A stretch of 7,968 nucleotides of DNA from Bacteroidota bacterium (lineage in GTDB: Bacteria > Bacteroidota > Bacteroidia > Bacteroidales > VadinHA17): the NCBI GenBank assembly GCA_030628785.1, contig DAOVQI010000139.1, positions 1-7,968 of the forward strand. Direction: 5' to 3'. The position numbers and the translations under genes are program-made. Below the pieces are notes generated by a model. It made no database searches, was not told where the DNA came from, and worked only from the letters and a program-made list of their open reading frames with translations. This document shows, piece after piece, positions 1-6,438 of this stretch; the first letter of the stretch is position 1, and each line of letters begins with the position of its first letter.

Positions 1-2
1 GC

Positions 3-101
3 TTTGCAAAAATTACTTCGTATTTCACAGGGCAGGTAAATCTCAATGACCGAATTCCGAAAGCTTTCGGAACAATATTCAAAGCTGTTTTGAACATTTG
101 A
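3..101 (+). CDS. 3' end of an unrecognised reading frame (partial, doubtful)
   Basis: One + frame stays open from the window edge to a TGA at 99-101, giving 32 residues that end in KAVLNI. I do not recognise it. It does not resemble the C-terminus of MraY, the protein usually encoded just before murD in Bacteroidota. The frame runs through the perfect palindrome at 55-72, which it reads as IPKAFGT, so this stretch may be repeat DNA rather than a gene. The other two + frames close earlier (TAA at 37-39, TGA at 47-49). With only 32 codons visible, coding status is uncertain; it could be the tail of an inserted gene or chance. Confidence 0.2.
   Translation, partial: FAKITSYFTGQVNLNDRIPKAFGTIFKAVLNI
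55..72. repeat. 18-bp perfect palindrome TTCCGAAAGCTTTCGGAA
   Basis: The sequence equals its own reverse complement over all 18 bases, so a cruciform or hairpin is possible. It has no following T-run, so it does not look like an intrinsic terminator. It shares the design WTCCGMMAGCTKKCGGAW with the palindrome at 4078-4095, which suggests a dispersed palindromic repeat family. Confidence 0.75.
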
Positions 102-217
102 TCATTGATATTTCGAATTTATTTGTTTTTTGTTATTTGTGGTTTGGAATTTCATACGTAAGCAAGCATTTTTAGTTTATGGACAAACTCTAAGTAGTTA
201 CAAAAAGTCAATTGTTA
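102..217 (+). other. AT-rich leader upstream of murD
   Basis: This 116-nt non-coding stretch is very T-rich, with runs such as TTTATTTGTTTTTTGTTATTTG around 119-139 (written here in part as ATTTGTTTTTTG) and a GGTTTGGAATTTC at 141-153. From memory, similar T/G-rich strings are common between genes in Bacteroidota and beside small mobile or accessory genes such as four-helix-bundle protein genes; I cannot check this here. A TTTG at 143-146 could be a Bacteroidota -33 element, but I find no well-spaced TAnnTTTG partner. There is no Shine-Dalgarno motif before the murD ATG. Confidence 0.4.
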
Positions 218-1555
218 ATGAAGAATAGACTAGTCATATTAGGTGCAGGAGAGAGCGGAGTTGGAGCAGCTGTATTGGCGAAGAAAAAAGGGTTGGAAGT
301 TTTTATCAGCGAGATTGAACAGATTAAGGAAAAATATAAAAGCGTTCTATACAAGCACGGTATAGATTGGGAAGAAGGAAAACATTCTGAACATCTGATC
401 CTTAACGCAACTGAAATAGTGAAAAGCCCGGGTATTCCGGAAAATGCCCCCATAATAGCATGGGTTAAAAACAAGGGTATTAAGGTGATTTCTGAAATTG
501 AGTTTGCCGGTCGCTATTGCAACGCACGAAAAGTATGTATCACAGGTAGTAACGGAAAAACAACAACTACTTTCCTTATCTGCCACATGATGAAAAAAGC
601 GGGTTTAAACGTGGGAATAGCCGGGAATGTGGGAAGAAGCCTGGCGTTGCAAATAGCCGAAAATGATTTTGATTATTTAGTTATCGAATTAAGCAGTTTT
701 CAACTCGACGGAATGTATGATTTTAAAGCAGAAATTGCCATTCTGCTGAATATTACTCCGGATCATTTAGACCGGTATGGTTACGAGATGAGCCAATATG
801 TTGAATCGAAGTTCAGGATTATCCGGAATCAGGGAGAGAATGATTTTTTTATTTATTGCTCCGATGATGAAATTATTCTTGATGAATTGAAAAAGAGAAA
901 ACTACAAGCAGCTACTCTTCCTTTCTCAATTAGAAAGAAAGAAAATCAAGCCGCTTTCATAAATAAAGATCAAATACAAGTAATATATAAAAACAAAAAA
1001 TTTGCCATGTCAATACACGATCTAGCCTTAGCAGGAAAACATAATACTTACAATTCAATGGCTGCTGCAATAGCAGGTAATGTTTTGAATATCCGAAAGG
1101 AAATCATCAGGGAAAGCCTCAGTGATTTTCAGGGTGTTGAGCACAGGCTGGAGCCTGTAATAAAAGTTTATGGAATCCAGTTTATTAACGATTCGAAGGC
1201 TACTAATATAAATTCTACCTGGTATGCTTTGGAAAGCATGTCTGGAAAAATAATCTGGATTGTTGGCGGTATAGATAAAGGGAATGACTATTCAGGCCTA
1301 ATGGGCCTGGTAAAGGGAAAAGTTAAGGCTATCATATGTCTTGGAAAAGATAATTTAAAAATACATAAGGCTTTTTCCGAAGCTGTTGAAACCATTGTGG
1401 ATACCAATTCAATGGCCGAAGCAGTAAAGACGGCTTATTATTTAGGAAAAAAGGGTGATACTGTTTTATTATCACCGGCGTGTGCCAGTTTTGATTTGTT
1501 TGAAAATTATGAAGATCGCGGACGTCAGTTTAAACAGGCAGTAAGGGAACTATAA
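218..1555 (+). CDS. murD: UDP-N-acetylmuramoyl-L-alanine--D-glutamate ligase (MurD)
   Basis: This cytoplasmic Mur ligase adds D-glutamate to UDP-MurNAc-L-Ala using ATP. The protein has 445 residues, normal for MurD. Domain 1 opens with a nucleotide-fold loop, ILGAGESGVG (7-16). The ATP P-loop TGSNGKTTTT is at 109-118. The central domain carries E157 in ELSSFQLDG, H183 in TPDHLDRYG and K198 in YVESKF; these match the Mg-binding Glu157, His183 and carbamylated Lys198 of E. coli MurD even in number. HRLE (309-312), NDSKATN (324-330) and LSPACASFD (418-426) mark the C-terminal and substrate-binding parts. ATG 218 is chosen over an in-frame TTG at 212 because family members start right before the VILGAG strand. 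ftsW follows after 2 nt, implying co-transcription. Confidence 0.98.
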   Translation: MKNRLVILGAGESGVGAAVLAKKKGLEVFISEIEQIKEKYKSVLYKHGIDWEEGKHSEHLILNATEIVKSPGIPENAPIIAWVKNKGIKVISEIEFAGRYCNARKVCITGSNGKTTTTFLICHMMKKAGLNVGIAGNVGRSLALQIAENDFDYLVIELSSFQLDGMYDFKAEIAILLNITPDHLDRYGYEMSQYVESKFRIIRNQGENDFFIYCSDDEIILDELKKRKLQAATLPFSIRKKENQAAFINKDQIQVIYKNKKFAMSIHDLALAGKHNTYNSMAAAIAGNVLNIRKEIIRESLSDFQGVEHRLEPVIKVYGIQFINDSKATNINSTWYALESMSGKIIWIVGGIDKGNDYSGLMGLVKGKVKAIICLGKDNLKIHKAFSEAVETIVDTNSMAEAVKTAYYLGKKGDTVLLSPACASFDLFENYEDRGRQFKQAVREL

Positions 1556-1557
1556 AT

Positions 1558-2715
1558 ATGAGAGAAAGATTTGGGAAATATGTTAAAGGAGACCGGATCA
1601 TTTGGGCGGTAATTTTTATTTTATCTATTTTCTCCATTCTTGCCGTTTACAGTTCAACCGGTACGCTGGCTTACCAGCGAATGGGAGGTAACACAACCTA
1701 TTATCTGATAAGACATAGCGTAATCCTTTTTGTTGGAATATTGATTATTTTTATAATCCATTTGATACCGTATAAGTATTATTCCCGCCTTTCCCAGGTT
1801 TTCCTTTATATTGTTATCCCATTATTATTTGTAACCTTGTTGGCAGGAACAAGCTTTAACCAGGCTTCAAGGTGGTTGACACTCCCGGGACTTGGATTTA
1901 CAATTCAAACTTCAGATTTTGCAAAATTAGCCCTGATCATGTATATCGCAAGGGCTCTTTCCCTGAAACAGCAGGTAATAAAAAGCTATAAGGAAGCCTT
2001 TGTTCCAATTATGGTTCCTGTGATTCTTGTTTGCGTGCTCATCCTGCCGGCAAACCTTTCCACGGCTTTGATCTTGTTCGGCACCTCCATCATTTTAATG
2101 TTTATCGGCCGAATCAGTATTAAACATCTTTTTGCCTTCGCGGGAATTGGTGTTTTGGTTGTTTCACTTTTTATCGGAGGAGCCCTTTTAATAGACAGAG
2201 AAGGAAGAATAAGTACCTGGAAAAATAGAATTGAAGATTACATAAGTGGCGAAAGTAAAGAAAATTATCAGGTTAAACAATCAAAAATAGCTATAGCAAC
2301 AGGAGGATTATTCGGAAAAAAACCTGGTAAAAGTGTTCAGAGAAATTTTTTACCAAATCCTTATTCCGATTTTATTTTTGCGATTATTATTGAAGAATAC
2401 GGATTGATATTTGGTGGGTTGCCAATACTGTTTGCTTATCTTTTTTTATTATTCAGGGCGGGTGTAATTGTTAAAAAAAGTACCCGGACTTTTCCGGCAT
2501 TTCTTGCAATAGGATTAGTTATTACCATTGTCTTTCAGGCAATGGTAAATATGGCTGTGGCTGTCAATCTGTTTCCGGTCACAGGTCAAACGCTCCCTCT
2601 GGTAAGTATGGGCGGATCCAGTCTGCTCTTTACCAGTATTGCTTTTGGTATCATTTTAAGTGTTAGCAGGGGAATTGAAAAAGATCAAATGGATGCAGAA
2701 CCGGTCACAACATAA
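1558..2715 (+). CDS. ftsW: Septal peptidoglycan glycosyltransferase FtsW (SEDS family)
   Basis: This inner-membrane SEDS protein polymerises lipid II into septal glycan strands together with its class B PBP partner, FtsI. The 385 residues form about ten hydrophobic segments (first at about 14-31, then 52-70 and 80-96) with a long polar loop at about 213-270. At the end of that loop, PYSDFIF contains D271, matching the essential acidic residue of the family (Asp297 in E. coli FtsW). Other SEDS marks are RWLTLPG (105-111), QTSDFAK (117-123) and the C-terminal GQTLPLVSMGGSS (343-355). The usual DLGTA-type motif reads NLSTA (166-170), probably a lineage form. RodA is the main alternative, but position between murD and murG favours FtsW. 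It starts 2 nt after murD and ends 1 nt before murG. Confidence 0.96.
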   Translation: MRERFGKYVKGDRIIWAVIFILSIFSILAVYSSTGTLAYQRMGGNTTYYLIRHSVILFVGILIIFIIHLIPYKYYSRLSQVFLYIVIPLLFVTLLAGTSFNQASRWLTLPGLGFTIQTSDFAKLALIMYIARALSLKQQVIKSYKEAFVPIMVPVILVCVLILPANLSTALILFGTSIILMFIGRISIKHLFAFAGIGVLVVSLFIGGALLIDREGRISTWKNRIEDYISGESKENYQVKQSKIAIATGGLFGKKPGKSVQRNFLPNPYSDFIFAIIIEEYGLIFGGLPILFAYLFLLFRAGVIVKKSTRTFPAFLAIGLVITIVFQAMVNMAVAVNLFPVTGQTLPLVSMGGSSLLFTSIAFGIILSVSRGIEKDQMDAEPVTT

Positions 2716-2716
2716 G

Positions 2717-3823
2717 ATGAAAATAATCATTAGCGGCGGCGGAACTGGCGGTCATATCTTTCCGGCTATTTCTATCGCTAATGCCTTAAAGGAATTGGAT
2801 CAGGGTATCAAAATACTTTTTGTCGGGGCGGAAAATAAAATGGAAATGAAAAAAGTTCCTGAAGCGGGTTATGAAATTACAGCTCTTCCGGTAATTGGGT
2901 TTGATCGTAAATTTTCATTCAGGATCTTTAACTTCTTTCTTCGATTATTGAAAAGCTTGAGAAAAGCAAAAATAATAATAAAGGATTTCCAGCCTGATGT
3001 AGTGGTTGGAGTTGGTGGATTTGCCAGCGGGCCTACGTTGAAGGTTGCAAATAGCCTGGATATCCCAACACTTATTCAGGAACAAAATTCATATGCCGGG
3101 ATTACGAATAAACTTTTGTCGAAAAAAACAGGAAAAATCTGCGTGGCATATGCAGGAATGGAGAAATATTTTCCAAAGGAAAAAATTATCCTAACAGGAA
3201 ATCCTGTACGACAGGATCTTGATCATTTGCAAAGTAAAAAGGAGGCAGCCTTGCAATTTTTTGGATTGAGTAAAGATTTCCCGGTGATTTTATTTCTTGG
3301 GGGTAGTGGAGGTGCCCGGACTATTAATGAAAGTGTATGGTATCAACTGGAACAAATAGAACGAAGTAATGCCCAGATTGTATGGCAAACAGGAAAATTT
3401 TATTACAAGGAAGCGCTAAACAAAACGAAAGAGTATAAAAAGGGTAATTTGAAAGTATATGATTTTATAACAAAAATGGATTTTGCATATGCAGCTGCCG
3501 ATGTTGTGGTATCAAGAGCAGGAGCAGGTACTGTATCAGAGTTATGCCTTGTAGGTAAACCCTCGATACTTGTGCCTTCACCAAACGTTGCAGAAGATCA
3601 TCAGACCAGAAATGCGATGGCACTGGTGAAAAAAAATGCTGCAATCATTATTAAAGATTCCGATGCAGTGGAGAAATTAATGAAGCGAGCGCTTGAATTA
3701 ATTCATCATGAAAAAGAAAAAAAAATCCTGTCGGAAAATATTAAGAAGCTGGCATTGAAAAATTCAGCGGAAAGAATTGCGGAAGAAATTATTAAACTGG
3801 CTATAAAAGATAAAAGTAATTAA
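2717..3823 (+). CDS. murG: UDP-GlcNAc--lipid I GlcNAc transferase (MurG)
   Basis: This peripheral GT-B glycosyltransferase (GT28) moves GlcNAc from UDP-GlcNAc to lipid I, making lipid II on the cytoplasmic membrane face. It has 368 residues, a typical size. The N-terminal domain shows the glycine-rich loop GGGTGGHIFPA (7-17), VVVGVGGFASGP (95-106) and QEQNSYAG (121-128). The C-terminal nucleotide-sugar domain shows GGSGGAR (195-201), SRAGAGTVSE (266-275) and AEDHQTRNA (292-300). The ATG at 2717 lies 1 nt after the ftsW stop and starts directly at the first beta strand MKIIISGGG. An upstream GTG at 2660 would only add residues overlapping ftsW. A run of nine A bases (3717-3725) near the 3' end keeps the expected frame. 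The gene is followed by an unusually long gap before murC. Confidence 0.98.
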   Translation: MKIIISGGGTGGHIFPAISIANALKELDQGIKILFVGAENKMEMKKVPEAGYEITALPVIGFDRKFSFRIFNFFLRLLKSLRKAKIIIKDFQPDVVVGVGGFASGPTLKVANSLDIPTLIQEQNSYAGITNKLLSKKTGKICVAYAGMEKYFPKEKIILTGNPVRQDLDHLQSKKEAALQFFGLSKDFPVILFLGGSGGARTINESVWYQLEQIERSNAQIVWQTGKFYYKEALNKTKEYKKGNLKVYDFITKMDFAYAAADVVVSRAGAGTVSELCLVGKPSILVPSPNVAEDHQTRNAMALVKKNAAIIIKDSDAVEKLMKRALELIHHEKEKKILSENIKKLALKNSAERIAEEIIKLAIKDKSN

Positions 3824-3829
3824 GTGGTT

Positions 3830-3870
3830 ATTCAATAGTAATTCAGTAGTAATTAAGTTGTAATTAGGAG
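3830..3870 (+). repeat. Degenerate 11-bp tandem repeat after murG
   Basis: Three adjacent 11-mers, ATTCAATAGTA (3830-3840), ATTCAGTAGTA (3841-3851) and ATTAAGTTGTA (3852-3862), are followed by a partial fourth, ATTAGGAG. The first two differ at one base; the third has diverged. It begins 6 nt after the murG stop codon. No function is evident. Confidence 0.6.
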
Positions 3871-3984
3871 TTCTTTACAGAGGTTTGTTAAGGTTTGATG
3901 TTTATACTTGTTAACCAGATAATCTTGTTTTAATAAAAATTTAATAGAGTGAAGTTAGAAGAATTTAAAGTATATCAACATAAC

Positions 3985-4200
3985 AGCGAGCGTAGCAAGT
4001 GAATTACTACTTAATGACGCGAACGAAGTGAGCAAATTACACGAGCGGAGCAAGTGAATGACTATCGAATGACGCGAATCCGCCAGCTGGCGGATGAGCT
4101 AATGACACGAACGAACGTTTGAGCGAACTTGAGAGCGAAAACCTCATGAGCGGGATTGTGCGCCTGCATGTGGGTAGCGAATAACATAGTGAGCAAATAA
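3985..4200 (+). repeat. Repeat block with GNA-loop hairpins abutting murC
   Basis: A 37-nt unit at 3987-4023 recurs at 4042-4078 with 32 of 37 identities and a 55-bp period. The box AATGACRCGAA occurs at 4013-4023, 4068-4078 and 4101-4111. Three short foldbacks with three-base GNA loops are visible: 3987-3999 (loop GTA), 4019-4033 (GCGAACGAAGTGAGC, loop GAA) and 4042-4054 (loop GGA). The stems contain G.A or A.A mismatches at the same place, and stem pairs differ in a compensatory way (GC against AC/GT). A further copy of GTGAGCAAATWA (4189-4200, compare 4028-4039) ends at the base before the murC ATG. The block looks like decayed structured repeats; its mobility or RNA role is unknown. Confidence 0.65.
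4078..4095. repeat. 18-bp perfect palindrome ATCCGCCAGCTGGCGGAT
   Basis: All 18 bases are self-complementary, with a GC-rich core. The palindrome sits where the second 37-nt repeat unit ends, as if inserted into it: unit one continues as CGAACGAAGTGAGC, while unit two goes straight into the palindrome. It has the same layout as the palindrome at 55-72. Confidence 0.8.
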
Positions 4201-5595
4201 ATGGATTTGACCAAAAAAGATAGGATGTATTTCATAGGTATCGGGGGTATAGGAATGAGCGCCCTTGCCCGGTATTTTATTGCCGGAGGATTTGATGTGG
4301 CCGGATATGACCGGACTTCAACCTTTTTAACAGATGAGCTGAAACATGAAAACTGTGACATTCATTTCGCAGACAATATACGACAAATCCCCGGGAATTT
4401 TAAAAACAGGAAAAACAAGAACGAAACACTTGTGATATATACACCAGCAATTCCGGAAAACCATTCTGAATTAATGTATTTCAGGAAACACAACTATGAC
4501 ATTATGAAACGCTCAGAAGTTCTGGGCTTGATTACAAAAGACACGAAAGGAATTGCGATAGCAGGCACACATGGTAAAACAACCGTATCCGCCATTATAG
4601 CACATATCTTGAAACAATCAGATTTGGATTGTACGGCATTCCTGGGTGGTATTTCGAAGAATTACAACACCAATTTTCTTTTGGGTAAAAGTGATTTTGT
4701 TGTTTTGGAAGCCGATGAATTCGACCGTTCATTTTTACAGTTGTTTCCTTACCTGGCCGTTATTACTTCAATAGATGCTGATCACCTGGATATATACGGG
4801 GATAAGAAAACCCTGAAAGAGTCCTTTAAACAATTTGCAAACCAAATCCGGGAAGGAGGAAAGCTTGTAATCAGGGAAGGACTGGATTTTAACGGTTTTA
4901 AAAGGCATGAATTAGAACAGTACACGTATTCCCTTGAAGGAGAAGCAGATTTTTATGTACGCAATCTGGCTATAAAAGATGGTTTATATGTTTTTGATAT
5001 CGTTACTCCAGGGAAAACCATCGAAAAAGTACACTTCGGATTTCCGGGTTTAATGAATGTTGAAAACGCCGTTGCTGCAGCGGGTGTGGCATGGGTATTA
5101 AAAGTTCCGCCTGAAACCATACGAAAAGCTTTGTTATATTTTAATGGCGTTAAACGAAGGTTTGATTTTCAGATCAAGACGGACAACTTAATTTATATCG
5201 ACGATTATGCTCATCACCCCAAGGAATTGAAATCATGTATACATTCGGTGCGGGAACTCTTTCCCGGGAAAAAAATTTGCGGAATATTTCAGCCTCATTT
5301 GTATTCAAGGACAATGTATCTTGCCGGTGACTTTGCAGCGAGTTTGGACGAATTGGATGAACTTATTTTACTTGATATTTATCCGGCTCGTGAAATGCCT
5401 ATTGAAGGGGTTAGTTCAAAGATCATTTTTGATAAAATGAAGTTGCAGAATAAAACGATTTGTAAAAAAAACAAACTGCTTGATCTAATCAGAAATAAAA
5501 ATTTTGAAATACTGATTACACTGGGAGCCGGGGATATTGATAAACTTGTGGATCCTATAAAAAGTATATTGTTAAATAAAAACCATTGGGCTTGA
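4201..5595 (+). CDS. murC: UDP-N-acetylmuramate--L-alanine ligase (MurC)
   Basis: This cytoplasmic ligase makes the first peptide addition, joining L-Ala to UDP-MurNAc with ATP. The 464 residues match the family length. The N-terminal Rossmann-like domain opens with YFIGIGGIGMSALAR (10-24). The ATP P-loop AGTHGKTT is at 121-128, EADEFDRSF (170-178) holds the Mg-binding acid, and DADHLDIYG (192-200) is the central-domain His motif. GVKRRFDF (316-323), DDYAHHP (334-340) and FQPHLYSRT (363-371) are diagnostic of MurC over MurD/E/F. The start is firm: an in-frame TAA lies immediately before the ATG. There is no Shine-Dalgarno motif; the leader consists of the repeat block, so expression depends on readthrough from murG or on a promoter in the gap. 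ftsQ follows after 9 nt. Confidence 0.98.
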   Translation: MDLTKKDRMYFIGIGGIGMSALARYFIAGGFDVAGYDRTSTFLTDELKHENCDIHFADNIRQIPGNFKNRKNKNETLVIYTPAIPENHSELMYFRKHNYDIMKRSEVLGLITKDTKGIAIAGTHGKTTVSAIIAHILKQSDLDCTAFLGGISKNYNTNFLLGKSDFVVLEADEFDRSFLQLFPYLAVITSIDADHLDIYGDKKTLKESFKQFANQIREGGKLVIREGLDFNGFKRHELEQYTYSLEGEADFYVRNLAIKDGLYVFDIVTPGKTIEKVHFGFPGLMNVENAVAAAGVAWVLKVPPETIRKALLYFNGVKRRFDFQIKTDNLIYIDDYAHHPKELKSCIHSVRELFPGKKICGIFQPHLYSRTMYLAGDFAASLDELDELILLDIYPAREMPIEGVSSKIIFDKMKLQNKTICKKNKLLDLIRNKNFEILITLGAGDIDKLVDPIKSILLNKNHWA

Positions 5596-5604
5596 TCCAT
5601 ACCA

Positions 5605-6381
5605 ATGAGAAAAGTCAAAAACATAATCATTTCAATTCTTACAATCTCTTATCTGGTTGTTGTTTTGGGATTTATCGATGACAAATCCCACAACCTGCCA
5701 TGTAAACTTATTCGTGTAAACATCCTTGATTCATTAGAACAGGGATTTGTTACCGAGGAAGATATTCTGTCTGTAATTCAGGCCAGGCAAAAGAAAATAC
5801 TGGGGTATCCCGTTGAAGGAATAAATACAGATAAAATGGAAAACTTGCTGAATGCTATTCCTTCCATTAAAAGTGCTGAAATTTATAAAACCATTGATGG
5901 CGCATTAAATATCGATGTTGTGCAACGAAAACCGATTTTAAGGATATTCTACCGGAATAGGCAGAACTATTATATCGACAGTGAAGGAGAAATAATACCC
6001 CTTTCAGACAAATTTACGTCACGTGTTTTAGTGGCTAATGGATTTATTAATGAACCATTCAAATCCAAAACAGCAACCAACATTAAGGAAACCGGAGAAG
6101 AGGGAACTATTATGGAATTGTTTCAGCTTGCTGAATTTATCAGCAATCATAAATTCTGGCATGCACAGATCCAACAAATCTATGTAGATAAAAACGGAGA
6201 ATATGAACTTATTCCAAGAGTGGGAGCCCATATAATTTATTTTGGCGAATTTGATGGTTATAAAGAAAAGTTCAACAAACTATATGCAATCTATGAAAAA
6301 GGATTTAGCCGGGAAGGCTGGAATAAATATAAAACCATAAATCTGAAGTATAAAGGACAGGTGGTGTGTAAGTTGAGGTGA
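5605..6381 (+). CDS. ftsQ: Cell division protein FtsQ (DivIB-like, POTRA domain)
   Basis: This bitopic divisome protein links early and late division proteins in the periplasm, typically with FtsL and FtsB. The 258 residues show a short basic N-terminus (MRKVKN), one membrane segment at about 6-24 and an extracytoplasmic region. A POTRA-like stretch lies at about 35-112: it includes FVTEEDIL (48-54), a helix NTDKMENLLNAIPSIKSAEI with the usual pattern of junction residues, and VVQRKPILRI (105-114). YYIDSEGEIIPLS (122-134) is the typical start of the beta domain, and the end, YKTINLKYKGQVVCK, fits the family. FtsQ diverges strongly in sequence, so position between murC and ftsA carries much of the assignment. 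It is shorter than E. coli FtsQ (276), as expected in this phylum. Confidence 0.93.
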   Translation: MRKVKNIIISILTISYLVVVLGFIDDKSHNLPCKLIRVNILDSLEQGFVTEEDILSVIQARQKKILGYPVEGINTDKMENLLNAIPSIKSAEIYKTIDGALNIDVVQRKPILRIFYRNRQNYYIDSEGEIIPLSDKFTSRVLVANGFINEPFKSKTATNIKETGEEGTIMELFQLAEFISNHKFWHAQIQQIYVDKNGEYELIPRVGAHIIYFGEFDGYKEKFNKLYAIYEKGFSREGWNKYKTINLKYKGQVVCKLR

Positions 6382-6438
6382 TGGTTAGGAACAAGATAAA
6401 AGATAAAAGGAAAAAGATAAAACTAAAAACCAAAAACC
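6382..6438 (+). other. A-rich spacer and leader of ftsA
   Basis: These 57 nt are almost entirely A with scattered G, T and C, and contain direct repeats of AGATAAAA and of AAAAACC. No Shine-Dalgarno motif lies near the ATG. Such an unstructured A-rich leader is typical for Bacteroidota translation starts. No hairpin is apparent. Confidence 0.5.

Larger units (their letters stand above)
3824..4200 (+). other. 377-bp gene-free gap between murG and murC
   Basis: No convincing gene lies here on either strand. The first part (3824-3980) is AT-rich with the 11-bp tandem array and two GGTTTG copies (3882-3887 and 3892-3897). TATACTTG at 3903-3910 differs by one base from the Bacteroidota -7 box TAnnTTTG, but no TTTG lies at the usual distance upstream, so a promoter is only a possibility. 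The second part (about 3985-4200) is more GC-rich and repeat-like and runs to the murC start. I see no intrinsic terminator. Because the flanking dcw genes are densely packed, this gap looks inserted or expanded. Confidence 0.6.

Noticed and set aside
212..217. TTG start for murD two codons upstream of the ATG
   Set aside because: ATG at 218 places the N-terminus directly before the conserved VILGAG strand and gives residue numbers matching E. coli MurD catalytic residues; TTG adds nothing supported.
208..586. Minus-strand frames antisense to murD
   Set aside because: Shadows of a strongly supported gene. The same holds for the minus frames at 5379-5630, 6028-6231 and 7101-7295 and for the + frame at 6593-6775 inside ftsA.
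2660..2716. GTG start for murG overlapping the end of ftsW
   Set aside because: The extra 19 residues are the ftsW 3' end read in another frame; MurG proteins start right at the first beta strand, encoded from ATG 2717.
3717..3725. Run of nine A bases in murG as a programmed frameshift site
   Set aside because: The frame continues normally to a family-typical C-terminus, and neither alternative frame gives a recognisable product; AAA lysine codons in an AT-rich genome explain it.
3884..3910. Bacteroidota-type promoter before murC (TTTG ... TATACTTG)
   Set aside because: The spacer is only 15 nt against the usual roughly 19-21, and the -7 box is imperfect, so it is mentioned only as a possibility within the gap entry.
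3987..4078. Possible CRISPR array (37-nt repeat with 55-bp period)
   Set aside because: There are only two full units, 5 mismatches between them and an 18-nt interval that itself looks like repeat; no cas gene is in view.
4062..4361. 99-codon minus-strand frame across the repeat block and the murC start
   Set aside because: It lies over repeat DNA and antisense to the well-conserved murC N-terminus, with no recognisable protein features.
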